Assembly (NCBI GenBank): GCA_947454305.1
Contig: CANGJE010000014.1
Span: 1-40,329, forward strand
From: Oxalobacteraceae bacterium
GTDB taxonomy: Bacteria > Pseudomonadota > Gammaproteobacteria > Burkholderiales > Burkholderiaceae_D
Reading direction: 5' to 3'
DNA length: 40,329 nucleotides
Shown here one piece after another: positions 1 to 8,841 of this stretch. The notes beneath the pieces were generated by a model that saw nothing but the letters and a program-made list of their open reading frames with translations, had not been told where the DNA came from and did no database searches. The translations under genes and the position numbers were made by a program. Each line of letters begins with the position of its first letter. The stretch's first letter is position 1.

Positions 1-850
1 ATACTCGACTCAATCGTTTTCTCTGCCCCGCTGGAAAATTCGATAAAGATAAATGAGTGCCAGGATCGTTAGCGGCGTAATTATCTGAATAAAAACGCCC
101 AAAGAGATCGAGCGAATCAGGAGGAGCTTGATCACCTAAATCTGCCTCCGCCTGCATGACTAACGCGATATGAACTGCATCAACAAGGCGCCAGACGCTG
201 CCTTCGGATTCTCCGGCAGCTGTTTCTTTTTGGTTGATCGTCGTGGCATTAACGAATTGATTCGGCAAACCGTCGTTGTCAGTATCTAGCCCATAAAGAA
301 ATTGAAGTGTGACGACTCCACTGGCCAGCGATTGCGAATCCCATTGATCAGTTCCGCGATATTTACAACGGAAATCACCAGCGACATTCGTACCCCGAAC
401 CAGATAAAAAATACTCCATCCACGATCGATTCCATCGAACGACTTGGGGAGCAAAGTAAATCCTGCGCAATTATGCAAAATCATTTTGCTATCGACACTA
501 GAGCTAGAAAAATGAATCGCAAGTGCATCACTGCCATGAAACCCTGAGCCGGTCGTCACACTGATATCTTCAGCGGTACCACTAATGACGACATTGTCCA
601 GACCACGTAGTGCAATGGCAGAATCGTCTGCTAGATCGAGGGGATCGTTGTGACCGGCTTGCTGTATAGCGCGCGCCAGGTGGTCAAGCAGATAATACGC
701 ATCCTGCTCGATGATAAAAATTTGCTCTTGCCTAAAATGCGTCACCACCGCTGCACGTACAACTCGGGCAAGTGGCAGCAAAATGACTAACCCCAGACCG
801 ATAGCGATCAACATCTCCAGCATCGCTATTCCGATACCGTGTTTTTTCAT
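1..850 (-). CDS. pilW: PilW-like type IV pilus minor pilin, partial (3' end beyond left edge)
   Basis: About 283 residues are visible without a stop; the gene runs off the left edge. The N-terminus MKKHGIGIAMLEMLIAIGLG is a type IV prepilin leader: short basic stretch, Gly before the cut, then a hydrophobic helix with Glu at mature position 5. PilD-type peptidase would cleave after the Gly and the helix would anchor the subunit in the inner membrane for pilus assembly. The rest is a globular minor-pilin-like domain with a C-x-G and later C-K-Y segment. The start codon overlaps the stop of the upstream PilV-like gene (ATGA), so the two are translationally coupled. PilW is chosen over other minor pilins because of length and of its place directly after a PilV-like gene; PilX and PilY1 would be expected next, outside the window. 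Confidence 0.75.
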   Translation of the reverse strand, partial: MKKHGIGIAMLEMLIAIGLGLVILLPLARVVRAAVVTHFRQEQIFIIEQDAYYLLDHLARAIQQAGHNDPLDLADDSAIALRGLDNVVISGTAEDISVTTGSGFHGSDALAIHFSSSSVDSKMILHNCAGFTLLPKSFDGIDRGWSIFYLVRGTNVAGDFRCKYRGTDQWDSQSLASGVVTLQFLYGLDTDNDGLPNQFVNATTINQKETAAGESEGSVWRLVDAVHIALVMQAEADLGDQAPPDSLDLFGRFYSDNYAANDPGTHLSLSNFPAGQRKRLSRV

Positions 851-1377
851 GGATTGACGCCAACGTTGAGCACAATCGATGGATAAAAATTAACCGAGCC
901 CCGACGATCTGGCCATCCCATTTTGAGTACCCAAGGTGAGGAGTCATCCTGCGCTGAAGGACACGGCCATTGAAATACCGGTGAGTCCCATGCCCCACGA
1001 TCGCGACACAGCACAACACGCGCATCGGGTAGGTCAGACTCTAAGCGCCGATACCAATGCCACAAGTAAAAATCAGCCGCATCGCTTGCCGTGCACGATA
1101 ACTGATAACAATCCGATGGGGTCGCTAAATATTGAACACGCTGCAAAAGATTCGTCGATGAGCCAGACAGCAACTGCGCTCCACCCGCTCTTAGCCAAGC
1201 GACCATCTCTGCGGCAAGACGTCTGCCGGCATGCTCCTTTACCGCAACCCGAATGGCTACCTGCGCATGACTAGTAATGAACGCCATAGCCAATGTACTC
1301 GTGGTGACCACGACCAACGAGACCATGACTTCCACGAGAGCGAAACCTATCGCGTAGTGTTGAGCGATCACGAACAA
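847..1377 (-). CDS. pilV: PilV-like type IV pilus minor pilin / modification protein
   Basis: A 176-residue protein with a class III prepilin N-terminus: short leader ending in Gly, then FALVEVMVSLVVVTTSTLAM, with Glu at mature position 5 and one hydrophobic helix. Length and the motif fit PilV, a minor pilin that primes pilus fibre assembly at the inner membrane. The body contains several Cys residues (C-Y-Q-L-S-C near residue 92) that could form a disulfide in the periplasm. The longest frame starts at TTG 1377; GTG at 1371 is equally possible and neither has a strong ribosome site. It follows nrdR on the same strand after about 160 bases holding a hairpin, and overlaps the PilW-like gene by 4 bases. 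PilV rather than FimT or PilE is judged from size and order only. Confidence 0.7.
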   Translation of the reverse strand: MFVIAQHYAIGFALVEVMVSLVVVTTSTLAMAFITSHAQVAIRVAVKEHAGRRLAAEMVAWLRAGGAQLLSGSSTNLLQRVQYLATPSDCYQLSCTASDAADFYLWHWYRRLESDLPDARVVLCRDRGAWDSPVFQWPCPSAQDDSSPWVLKMGWPDRRGSVNFYPSIVLNVGVNP

Positions 1378-1475
1378 AAGAGAGGGTCAAATCAGTAATG
1401 TGATCTGATAGAAATCGCTGCACAAGCTAAGTTAGTTTTTTTCCAACAAACTTAGAAGTCGTTCTGATTTTTGAT

Positions 1476-1495
1476 TATTGGTTCGGTCACCAATA
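1476..1495 (-). terminator. Possible terminator hairpin after nrdR
   Basis: TATTGGT and ACCAATA form a perfect 7-bp stem around a 6-base loop, about 45 bases downstream of the nrdR stop and before the pilin pair. The run after the stem on the minus strand is not a clean T-tract, so this is a weak terminator or an attenuating structure. It would partly separate glyA-nrdR from the pilin genes. Confidence 0.35.
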
Positions 1496-1538
1496 AATTT
1501 TGAGGGGATTATTTTTAGCGATTAAAGGGATAAAGCGA

Positions 1539-2030
1539 TTACTTAGAAAGTGAATCTTTACGTTTATTGCCGGCCGCACGTTCTAAATCGACTTCATCAA
1601 TCGCATCTCTGAATTCGGCCACATCTTCAAAGCTCCGATAGACCGATGCAAACCGAATATAGGCAATTTTGTCCAAGCGCTTTAATTCGCGCATCACCAG
1701 CTCGCCAATTTGCCCCGACAAAATTTCTCGCTCACCTGAAGAGAGTAATTTTTCTTCGATACGATGAATCGCTATATCCACCGCATCTGCTGATACGGGA
1801 CGCTTTCTGAGCGCAAGCATCAAACTCCCACGAAGTTTTGCTGGCTCAAATTCCGTACGACTACCGTTCTTTTTGACGATGACAGGCATCGCCAATTCAA
1901 TCCGTTCATACGTCGTAAAGCGTTTATCGCAATCATTACAACGACGACGACGACGGATGCTGTCCCCTTCATCCGACGTCCGGGTATCCAGCACTTGTAA
2001 ATCTTCATTCTGGCAGTAGGGACAACGCAC
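1539..2030 (-). CDS. nrdR: Transcriptional repressor NrdR
   Basis: NrdR senses ATP/dATP through an ATP-cone and represses ribonucleotide reductase genes. The zinc ribbon is visible at the very N-terminus (CPYC, then CNDC about 28 residues on), followed by [23 protein letters not shown] and the ATP-cone core (VKKNG, then FEPAKL). Length from the preferred start is 163 residues, close to the family norm of 150-160. A longer frame opens with TTG at 2051, directly after the glyA stop, but a strong Shine-Dalgarno (GAGGAGG) lies inside it and is 8 bases before GTG 2030. Starting there gives VRCPYC, the normal NrdR beginning. It follows glyA with about 20 bases between, as one operon. The glyA-nrdR pair is common in Betaproteobacteria. 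Confidence 0.95.
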   Translation of the reverse strand: MRCPYCQNEDLQVLDTRTSDEGDSIRRRRRCNDCDKRFTTYERIELAMPVIVKKNGSRTEFEPAKLRGSLMLALRKRPVSADAVDIAIHRIEEKLLSSGEREILSGQIGELVMRELKRLDKIAYIRFASVYRSFEDVAEFRDAIDEVDLERAAGNKRKDSLSK

Positions 2031-2051
2031 GGGGACAGCCTCCTCTAACAA

Positions 2052-3302
2052 TCAACCTTGGTACACAGGGAATGCATCAGTCAATTTCTTAACCTCAGCC
2101 CTTACCCGCGCAAGATTGGCTTCATCATGCGGGTTATCCAGCACATCAGCGATCAACTGACCTACCATGGTTGCTTCGGCCACAGCAAAACCACGCGTAG
2201 TCATTGCTGGACTACCTAAACGAATGCCGGAGGTGACAAACGGTTTTTCAGGATCGTTTGGAATACCATTTTTATTGCAGGTAATGTGCGCCAAACCAAG
2301 TACTGCTTCAGCTTCTTTACCGGTCATTTTTTTAGCGCGCAAATCAACCAGCATCACATGCGACTCGGTACGTCCCGAGACGATTCTTAATCCACGTTGT
2401 ATCAACGATTTGGCTAACGCATCGGCATTTTTTATCACCTGTTCCTGATAAGACCTGAACTCAGGTGATAGCGCCTCTTGAAATGCCACCGCCTTGGCTG
2501 CGATCACATGCATCAATGGGCCGCCCTGCAAACCAGGGAAAATAGCGCTGTTAATTTTTTTGGCGATATCTTCGTCATTCATCAAAATAATGCCGCCGCG
2601 TGGTCCGCGCAGACTTTTGTGGGTGGTCGATGTCACCACATGCGCATGCTTGATCGGATTGGGGTAAACACCCGCGGCAATCAAACCCGAGTAATGCGCC
2701 ATATCTACCATTAAGTAAGCGCCAATATCTTTGGCTACTTTGGCAAAAAATTCCCAGTCAATTCGAAGTGAATACGCCGAAGCACCCGCAATAATTAACT
2801 TCGGCTTTTTTTCGTGCGCTAATTTTTCCATTTGCGCGTAATCGATTTCTTCTTTGTCATTCAGACCATACGAAATCACATTGAACCATTTGCCCGACAT
2901 GTTTAACGCCATACCATGCGTTAAGTGCCCGCCTTCGGCCAAGGACATCCCCATGATGGTGTCGCCAGGATTAAGCAAGGCCAGAAAAACGGCTTGATTT
3001 GCTTGCGAACCAGAATTTGCCTGCACGTTGGCAAAATTAGCACCGTAGAGTTTTTTCAGACGCTCAATCGCCAAAGATTCTGCGATATCGACAAATTCAC
3101 AGCCGCCGTAATAGCGCTTACCCGGGTAGCCCTCGGCATATTTATTAGTTAGCTGTGAGCCCTGCGCTTCCATAACAGCAGGTGAGGCATAGTTTTCAGA
3201 AGCGATCAGCTCAATGTGATCTTGCTGACGCTGATTTTCTTTCTGGATGGCCGACCATAGTTCCGGGTCAGTGTGAGCGATCGTATGATCTCTGGAAAAC
3301 AT
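2052..3302 (-). CDS. glyA: Serine hydroxymethyltransferase
   Basis: GlyA converts serine plus tetrahydrofolate to glycine plus 5,10-methylene-THF, a PLP enzyme of the cytosol and the main source of one-carbon units. The 416-residue length is typical. Visible landmarks are SENYAS near residue 35, the substrate-loop segment [13 protein letters not shown] around 55-67, VDMAHYSGL around 199-207, and the PLP lysine K229 in [12 protein letters not shown]. The ATG at 3302 gives a normal N-terminus. First gene of a minus-strand operon with nrdR close behind. The 327-base region upstream is shared with a divergent SDR gene and carries an imperfect palindrome. Confidence 0.98.
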   Translation of the reverse strand: MFSRDHTIAHTDPELWSAIQKENQRQQDHIELIASENYASPAVMEAQGSQLTNKYAEGYPGKRYYGGCEFVDIAESLAIERLKKLYGANFANVQANSGSQANQAVFLALLNPGDTIMGMSLAEGGHLTHGMALNMSGKWFNVISYGLNDKEEIDYAQMEKLAHEKKPKLIIAGASAYSLRIDWEFFAKVAKDIGAYLMVDMAHYSGLIAAGVYPNPIKHAHVVTSTTHKSLRGPRGGIILMNDEDIAKKINSAIFPGLQGGPLMHVIAAKAVAFQEALSPEFRSYQEQVIKNADALAKSLIQRGLRIVSGRTESHVMLVDLRAKKMTGKEAEAVLGLAHITCNKNGIPNDPEKPFVTSGIRLGSPAMTTRGFAVAEATMVGQLIADVLDNPHDEANLARVRAEVKKLTDAFPVYQG

Positions 3303-3629
3303 TATGCAACTCCAATCATCAGGAATAGTGTGGGGTTAAATCGAATGAGGTATCAGCGGGAGGAACAGGTGCAGCCTTAAATAACGTACTTCAGGCGTCC
3401 CAGCCCTACGACTGTAAAACGGCTGAAGAGCTCGAGTGCTCTTGGGTTAAAGCCAGCGATCTGAATCACTCTCGATATGCATGGCGGTGGTCACACCCAA
3501 CAAAATGTATCGAAATTTTAGAGGACGCCCGGTTTTTGGGCAAGAACAGCTCGCCGTCCCCTGTGGTGTTTGGGCTAAAATGGGGCGGTTTCCCGTTCAA
3601 TCAAAAAAATCTTCTTACAAAGGGAACTG
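3303..3629. other. Intergenic region between divergent glyA and the SDR/tol operon
   Basis: About 330 bases without a convincing gene. It must hold the divergent promoters. The clearest element is a near-palindrome around 3424-3442 (AAGAGC, TCGA, GTGCTCTT). I compared the glyA-side leader by eye with glycine and THF riboswitch consensus features and found no match. Confidence 0.5.
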
Positions 3630-4379
3630 ATGATCGTTTTAATCACTGGCGCAAGCTCTGGGTTTGGCGCCGAAATGGCCCGTAAATTTGCCTCCCACGG
3701 TCACCGTGTCATCGCGGCGGCCCGACGCACCGATCGACTGTCTGCGCTAGCGTCCGAACTGGGTAAAAACGTCCTACCTGTCGAACTCGACGTCACCAGC
3801 AAAACCTCCATAGATCACGCCTTAGCTTCGCTTCCTGCCGACTGGCAAGCCATTGATGTGCTGATTAACAATGCTGGCCTTGCACTGGGACTGGAAGCTG
3901 CGCATGAAGCGCATCTCGACGACTGGGACAACATGATAGAAACCAATTGCCGTGGCCTGGTAACGATGACTCGTGCTGTATTACCACGCATGGTGGCACG
4001 CGGATCCGGGATCGTCATCAATATTGGCTCGGTGGCCGGCGCCTATCCCTATCCCGGCGGCAACGTTTACGGTGCCACCAAAGCCTTTGTCGATCAATTT
4101 ACCCTGAACTTGCGTGCTGATTTAGTCGGCACTGGCGTTCGAGCTACCAATATCGCTCCGGGGTTGGCGGGCGGAACTGAATTTTCTAATGTGCGCTTCA
4201 AAGGCAATGACGAAGCTGCTGCCAAGGTCTATCAAGGCACAGTACCTCTTAATGCGGGTGATGTCGCCGAAGCCGCCTACTGGGTCAGCACCTTACCGCC
4301 GCATGTGAACATCAACGGTATAGAAATGATGGCTACCTGCCAAGGTTTTGCTCCTTTTACGATTAAGCGCAATAGCTAA
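3630..4379 (+). CDS. ydfG: SDR family NADP-dependent oxidoreductase, YdfG-like
   Basis: A classical short-chain dehydrogenase of 249 residues. The nucleotide-binding motif TGASSGFG (6-13) is followed by an ARR segment that suggests NADP preference; NNAG is at 80-83. The catalytic set is S134, Y147 and K151 (Y-G-A-T-K). YdfG oxidises 3-hydroxy acids and L-allo-threonine and reduces malonic semialdehyde; the exact substrate here is inferred from family resemblance. It starts at ATG with AAAGGGAACTG just upstream and its stop overlaps the ybgC start (TAATG), so it is translated with the Tol-Pal operon. I know this placement from Burkholderiales, but a role in the envelope is not established. Confidence 0.85.
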   Translation: MIVLITGASSGFGAEMARKFASHGHRVIAAARRTDRLSALASELGKNVLPVELDVTSKTSIDHALASLPADWQAIDVLINNAGLALGLEAAHEAHLDDWDNMIETNCRGLVTMTRAVLPRMVARGSGIVINIGSVAGAYPYPGGNVYGATKAFVDQFTLNLRADLVGTGVRATNIAPGLAGGTEFSNVRFKGNDEAAAKVYQGTVPLNAGDVAEAAYWVSTLPPHVNINGIEMMATCQGFAPFTIKRNS

Positions 4380-4834
4380 TGCTGGGTGAGTTCAACTGGC
4401 CGCTTAGGGTGTATTACGAAGATACCGATACCGGCGGTGTTGTTTACTACGCCAATTACTTAAAATTTTTTGAACGCGCTCGATCAGAATGGTTGCGTCG
4501 CGCTGGTATTGCCCAACAGGCGCTAACGGAACAAGAACACGTCATGTTTGTAGTAAAAAATGCGGCCATCGATTACCATTTGCCAGCGAAATTAGATGAT
4601 CAATTAGCGATCAGTGTTCGAGTAGAAAAATTAGGCAAGGCTTCGGTGAATTTTTATCAAGAAGCCTGGCGACAAAATAACGATGCGCGCGAGTTACTGT
4701 GTCATGGCCGCATCCGAGTGGGATGCGTTCATGCAGTCTCTTTACGCCCCACACCTATACCCTTAGCCATACTAAAAAAAATCGATCAGCTCAGTGCGCT
4801 TGGTACCACTCAAAGCGGTACAGCTAAAAATTAA
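4379..4834 (+). CDS. ybgC: Tol-Pal-associated acyl-CoA thioesterase YbgC
   Basis: A hotdog-fold thioesterase of 151 residues. The signature YYEDTDTGGVVYYANYLKFF near the N-terminus carries the catalytic Asp D17; the His seen in many family members (VVYHA) is Tyr here. YbgC hydrolyses acyl-CoA or acyl-ACP and associates at the inner membrane with phospholipid synthesis enzymes; its place as the first gene of tol-pal operons is typical. The ATG overlaps the SDR stop by one base. tolQ follows after 21 bases. Confidence 0.95.
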   Translation: MLGEFNWPLRVYYEDTDTGGVVYYANYLKFFERARSEWLRRAGIAQQALTEQEHVMFVVKNAAIDYHLPAKLDDQLAISVRVEKLGKASVNFYQEAWRQNNDARELLCHGRIRVGCVHAVSLRPTPIPLAILKKIDQLSALGTTQSGTAKN

Positions 4835-4855
4835 ACTAACCTCCTTCAAACCACT

Positions 4856-5554
4856 ATGACTGTTACACAAGACCTTTCATTTTTCGGGATGATCAGCAAC
4901 GCATCGCTGCTGGTGCAGTTGGTGATGGCGCTCCTACTACTTATATCCGCGATGAGCTGGACCTACATTTTTCGCAAAATGTTTACCATCCGTAGTGCGA
5001 TTGCACGCACCACTGAGTTCGAAACCGTCTTTTGGTCGGGTGCCAATTTAAATAATTTATATGAAGACGTCACATCCGGTCGTCGTGAGCGAAATGGTCA
5101 ATCAGGCGCGTTGGAAAGAATATTCGAAGCCGGTATGGAGGAATACCGCAAAGCGCGTCAAACTTTTAGCGGCAAAGATATTGATGTGAGTGCCTTGCTC
5201 GATGGCGCACGCCGCGCTATGCGCGCGGCCTATCAGCGTGAAATGGATGCGCTCGAATCTCATTTAGCTTTTCTGGCATCCGTCGGATCAGTGTCGCCTT
5301 ATATAGGATTGTTTGGGACAGTCTGGGGCATCATGAATTCATTTCGTGGTTTGGCGAATGTGCAGCAAGCAACGCTGGCCTCAGTTGCACCCGGCATTGC
5401 CGAAGCGTTGGTTGCCACCGCCATTGGTCTGTTTGCTGCAATCCCCGCGGTGGTGGCTTTTAATCGCTACTCACACGACATCGATCGATTAGCTATTCGC
5501 TTCGAGAGCTTCATCGAAGAATTTTCTAACATTCTCAACCGACAGGCTCGCTAA
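4856..5554 (+). CDS. tolQ: Tol-Pal system protein TolQ
   Basis: TolQ is the ion-channel subunit of the TolQRA motor in the inner membrane, using proton motive force to drive Tol-Pal constriction of the envelope during division. The 232-residue protein has three membrane segments at about 16-38, 140-162 and 180-203, with the large cytoplasmic loop between the first two. The MotA/TolQ/ExbB signature is visible as SPYIGLFGTVWGIMNSF (147-163) and in APGIAEALVATAIGLFAAIPAVV (178-200). Its stop overlaps the tolR start (TAATG). The ribosome site is weak, so coupling from ybgC may matter. Confidence 0.97.
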   Translation: MTVTQDLSFFGMISNASLLVQLVMALLLLISAMSWTYIFRKMFTIRSAIARTTEFETVFWSGANLNNLYEDVTSGRRERNGQSGALERIFEAGMEEYRKARQTFSGKDIDVSALLDGARRAMRAAYQREMDALESHLAFLASVGSVSPYIGLFGTVWGIMNSFRGLANVQQATLASVAPGIAEALVATAIGLFAAIPAVVAFNRYSHDIDRLAIRFESFIEEFSNILNRQAR

Positions 5555-5976
5555 TGGCGCAAAGTTCAAGCCTGCGCGGCGGGCGTACTCGCAAATTCAA
5601 GGCAGAAATCAACGTCGTACCGTATATCGACGTAATGTTGGTGCTGCTGGTTATTTTTATGGTGGTCGCCCCTTTATCAACGCCCAGCATGATTAACCTG
5701 CCCAAAGCAGGCAAATCAAGTCAGCCGCCCACGGAATATTTGGAAATTGAACTCAAACCTGATGGTTCAGCCACTGTCGGCATTCATGGCAAAAAAAACC
5801 AAACCACTCGCAAGCGCGAAGAGCTTGGTACTCGCTTGCAAGAGCTGCATGAAAAATACCCTGAGCTACCGTTGATGATTTCGGCAGACAAAGACATTAA
5901 ATACGACGAAGTAGTCCAAACTATTTCGCAGGCCAACAAAACCGGCATAGGTCGAGTCGGTCTCTCCACCCGCTGA
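5554..5976 (+). CDS. tolR: Tol-Pal system protein TolR
   Basis: TolR is the ExbD-family partner of TolQ, with one membrane helix and a periplasmic domain that binds peptidoglycan. At 140 residues it has the usual length. The essential proton-pathway aspartate is D26, in INVVPYIDVMLVLLVIFMVV. The remainder is the periplasmic domain ending in IGRVGLSTR. The ATG overlaps tolQ by one base; tolA follows after 7 bases. Confidence 0.97.
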   Translation: MAQSSSLRGGRTRKFKAEINVVPYIDVMLVLLVIFMVVAPLSTPSMINLPKAGKSSQPPTEYLEIELKPDGSATVGIHGKKNQTTRKREELGTRLQELHEKYPELPLMISADKDIKYDEVVQTISQANKTGIGRVGLSTR

Positions 5977-5983
5977 GAAAGTT

Positions 5984-6973
5984 TTGAACAGCGCCACCAG
6001 CCATTACCTTATTCCGGCCGAACCAGGCCGTGGAAGAGCGCTAGCACTCGCGGCGCTCGTGCATTTTTTGTTGCTGGTTTTTTTGTGGTTTGGCGTTTCC
6101 TGGCAAAGTGATACACCGACAGAAGTCGAAGCAGAAATCTGGAGCCCCGTTACGCGCGAAGCTGCGCCACCGCCACCGCCTCCAGTAGCTAAACCCATTC
6201 AAGAACCACCCAAGCCGGTAGCAGCGGTAACGCCACCTACACCGCCAGCACCCGCTATTCAGCCTGAACCTGCACAGCAAAAACTTGCTGAGCCTGACAT
6301 CGCGCTCGAAAAAGAAAAAAAACGCAAACAAGAAAAAGACGATGCTGAGCGCCTGAAAAAAGAAAAGCTCGCTGAGAAAAAAGCGCTTGAAGAAGAGCAA
6401 AAGCGCAAAAAGATGGCTGATGCAGAAGAAAAACAAAATGAAAAGAAAAAACAAGCTGAGTTAGAAAAAACAAAACGCGCTGAAGACAAAAAACAAAAAG
6501 AAGAAGCCGCCGCAGAAGAAAAGAAAAAACTGGCTGAAGAACAACAGCGTAAACAAGAAGAAGCCGCCGCTACAGAACAACGCGCTCGCAAACGGCGTGA
6601 AGAAATACAACGGCTAAATCAAATGGCAGGAGACGGCGCTGCGGGAGCAACTGGCGATGCCGAAAAATCGCAAGGTGCGCGTGGCGACAATAGCTACGCT
6701 CGCAAGGTGGCAGGATTAATAAAATCGCATACAATCCTTCCGCAGAACGATATTGCAGGTAACCCAGCTGTCGAGTTTCTTATTGAGCTGCAACCAGATG
6801 GTGGGCTGCGTGGTGAGCCCAAAATGACTAAATCATCCGGCATAGCAGCGTTTGATCAGGCTGTTAAACGCGCGATTGAAAAATCGACGCCTTTCCCACC
6901 CGATCCATCGACTGGCAAAGTACCTGCAAACATCAACATCACTCATCGATTGAAGGACAGTGATACGCGATGA
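5984..6973 (+). CDS. tolA: Tol-Pal system protein TolA (TTG start)
   Basis: TolA spans the periplasm from the TolQR motor to TolB/Pal. The 329-residue protein has one membrane helix (about 18-38), a Pro-rich linker (about 56-92), a long Lys/Glu/Ala/Gln coiled-coil (about 100-205) and a C-terminal TolA/TonB-like domain (about 230-329) beginning at YARKVAGLIKSH. The only start before the membrane helix is TTG 5984; there is no upstream ATG or GTG in frame after the tolR stop and the next in-frame ATG falls in the coiled coil. A weak start may set TolA levels. The A-rich coiled-coil DNA yields long spurious frames on the other strand. Its stop overlaps the tolB start (ATGA). Confidence 0.95.
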   Translation: MNSATSHYLIPAEPGRGRALALAALVHFLLLVFLWFGVSWQSDTPTEVEAEIWSPVTREAAPPPPPPVAKPIQEPPKPVAAVTPPTPPAPAIQPEPAQQKLAEPDIALEKEKKRKQEKDDAERLKKEKLAEKKALEEEQKRKKMADAEEKQNEKKKQAELEKTKRAEDKKQKEEAAAEEKKKLAEEQQRKQEEAAATEQRARKRREEIQRLNQMAGDGAAGATGDAEKSQGARGDNSYARKVAGLIKSHTILPQNDIAGNPAVEFLIELQPDGGLRGEPKMTKSSGIAAFDQAVKRAIEKSTPFPPDPSTGKVPANINITHRLKDSDTR

Positions 6974-8241
6974 AAAGATATTTCCTGAAGCTTATTGCCA
7001 TAGCCAGTCTCGTGGCGGTCATGCCTTATGCACAGGCACAGCTCAAGGTCGACATTTCAGGGGTTGGCGCTAATCAGATACCTATCAGTATCGCCAGCTT
7101 TGCCGACGAGCCGCTTACGGGTCACTCCATTAGCGGCATCATTCGCGCCGATCTACAGCGCAGTGGTCTGTTCAAAATAATCGAAGCTTCCGACATCCTC
7201 AGTGAAACAGCGCCGGTTAATCTAGCGAGTTGGAAAGCCAAAGGCGCTGATGCATTGGTTACCGGCAGCATTGTTAAACACTCCGACGACCGCATTGAAT
7301 TACGCTACAAGCTAGCGGATACAGTGCGTACTGTCGATCTGGCCGTGCATACGGTCAGCACACAATCGCAGTTTGCGCGTCTGGCCGCTCACAAGATCGC
7401 GGACGATATTTTCGAGAAGCTCACCGGTATCCGCGGTGCCTTTGCGACTCGCATTGCCTTTGTCAGCCGCTCAGCTGGTGAATACCGACTCGAAGTGGCG
7501 GATTCCGATGGTGAAAGCGCATTCGTTGCTCTGCGCTCCACTGAGCCTATCATCTCGCCCACGTGGTCACCCGACGGTACTAAATTAGCTTACGTGTCCT
7601 TCGAGCTTAAAAAGCCCGTGGTCTATATTCAGGACCTGGCTAATCGCCGTCGTATCGTTGCTGCTAATTTCAAAGGCAGTAATTCCGCACCTGCATGGTC
7701 ACCGGATGGAAAAAAACTCGCTATCGCGTTATCGCGCGAAGGCCTAACCCAAATCTATCTAATCAATGCCGATGGGTCTGACGTTAAAAAACTCACGCGA
7801 TCAAACGGTATCGATACCGAGCCCTGCTTCTCTCCTGATGGCCAGAGCATCTACTTCACGAGTGATCGCAGTGGTGGCCCGCAAATTTACAAAATGAACC
7901 TGGACGGTGCTGATCTAAAACGACTGACCTACGGCGGCACCTACAATATCAGTCCATCCGTCTCTCCAGACGGTAAAATGCTGGCCTATATTTCGCGCCG
8001 CGAAGGCAAGCTTCAATTACACGTTCTTGATCTGATAACTTCGCAAGAACAACGACTCACCGATACATCGCATGACGAATCGCCCAGTTTCGCACCGAAC
8101 AGTCGCTACATCTTGTTTGCGACCGAGGCCTCAGGCCAAGGTTCATTGACTGTCGTATCGATCGATGGAACGGCGAAATACAGCTTATCAGCCAAGGCAT
8201 CAAATATTCGCGAGCCCTCTTGGGGGCCGTTTTCAAAATAA
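6970..8241 (+). CDS. tolB: Tol-Pal system beta-propeller protein TolB
   Basis: Periplasmic TolB binds Pal and TolA and controls Pal mobility. The 423-residue precursor has a signal peptide (1-23, cut after AQA), an N-terminal alpha/beta domain (about 25-165) and a beta-propeller of repeated WSPDG blades: PTWSPDGTKLAY, PAWSPDGKKLAI, PCFSPDGQSIYF, PSVSPDGKMLAY and the divergent PSFAPNSRYILF. Start overlaps the tolA stop (ATGA). Confidence 0.98.
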   Translation: MKRYFLKLIAIASLVAVMPYAQAQLKVDISGVGANQIPISIASFADEPLTGHSISGIIRADLQRSGLFKIIEASDILSETAPVNLASWKAKGADALVTGSIVKHSDDRIELRYKLADTVRTVDLAVHTVSTQSQFARLAAHKIADDIFEKLTGIRGAFATRIAFVSRSAGEYRLEVADSDGESAFVALRSTEPIISPTWSPDGTKLAYVSFELKKPVVYIQDLANRRRIVAANFKGSNSAPAWSPDGKKLAIALSREGLTQIYLINADGSDVKKLTRSNGIDTEPCFSPDGQSIYFTSDRSGGPQIYKMNLDGADLKRLTYGGTYNISPSVSPDGKMLAYISRREGKLQLHVLDLITSQEQRLTDTSHDESPSFAPNSRYILFATEASGQGSLTVVSIDGTAKYSLSAKASNIREPSWGPFSK

Positions 8242-8275
8242 TTAAATGCGTCAATTCACACGAGGGGAGAATTAC

Positions 8276-8833
8276 ATGCAATTTAGCAAACAAGCCGCTA
8301 TCGTTTCAGCGCTTCTTCTGTTGTTGTCTGCCTGCTCAACCGTCAAACTAGACGAGTCAGCACCGGTAGAAGATCGCACAGGCAAACCAGTGCCACAAAT
8401 AACCACGTTGCCCCCCTACCCTGGCGATCCAGGGCTTGGCGCTGGTTCAAACGCTAACACCACAGCCTCCTCGTCCAAGGATCCGTTAGATGATCCAGCC
8501 AGCATCCTGGCCAAACGCAGCATCTACTTTGATCTGGACAGCTATGTGGTCAAGGATGAATTCAAACCAGTCATTGAAGCTCATGCGAAATACCTGATTT
8601 CACGCAAGGATCGCAAAATCATCATTCAAGGCAATACGGATGAGCGTGGTGGCAGCGAATACAACTTGGCATTGGGCCAAAAACGTTCAGAAGCCGTTCG
8701 TCGCGCCCTGCAATTACTCGGTGTTTCGGACAACCAAATGGAAGCCATCTCGTTAGGCAAAGAAAAACCGAAGGCGACCGGCAGCGGAGAAGAAGCGTGG
8801 GCAGAAAACCGTCGCGCTGATATCGTTTACTGA
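8276..8833 (+). CDS. pal: Peptidoglycan-associated lipoprotein Pal
   Basis: Pal anchors the outer membrane to peptidoglycan. From ATG 8276 the protein has 185 residues: a lipoprotein signal with lipobox LSAC and lipidated C20, a flexible Pro/Ser/Thr linker, and an OmpA-like domain (about 70-185) with the peptidoglycan-binding motif TDERGGSEYNLALGQKR. An earlier in-frame ATG at 8246 would add ten residues before the signal peptide and lacks a ribosome site; ATG 8276 is preceded by GAGGGGAG and gives a normal lipoprotein signal. The gene follows tolB after 34 bases and precedes cpoB by 8. Confidence 0.97.
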   Translation: MQFSKQAAIVSALLLLLSACSTVKLDESAPVEDRTGKPVPQITTLPPYPGDPGLGAGSNANTTASSSKDPLDDPASILAKRSIYFDLDSYVVKDEFKPVIEAHAKYLISRKDRKIIIQGNTDERGGSEYNLALGQKRSEAVRRALQLLGVSDNQMEAISLGKEKPKATGSGEEAWAENRRADIVY

Positions 8834-8841
8834 TACTCACT

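Noticed and set aside
302..547. 81-codon plus-strand frame
   Set aside because: It lies antisense inside the PilW-like gene, which has a proper prepilin start and continues to the left edge. No family features.
3303..3500. Possible glycine or THF riboswitch before glyA
   Set aside because: The leader lacks the conserved core elements of either class as far as I can check by eye.
6041..6591. Several long minus-strand frames rich in Phe and Ser
   Set aside because: They are shadows of the A-rich coiled-coil coding part of tolA and have only low-complexity sequence.
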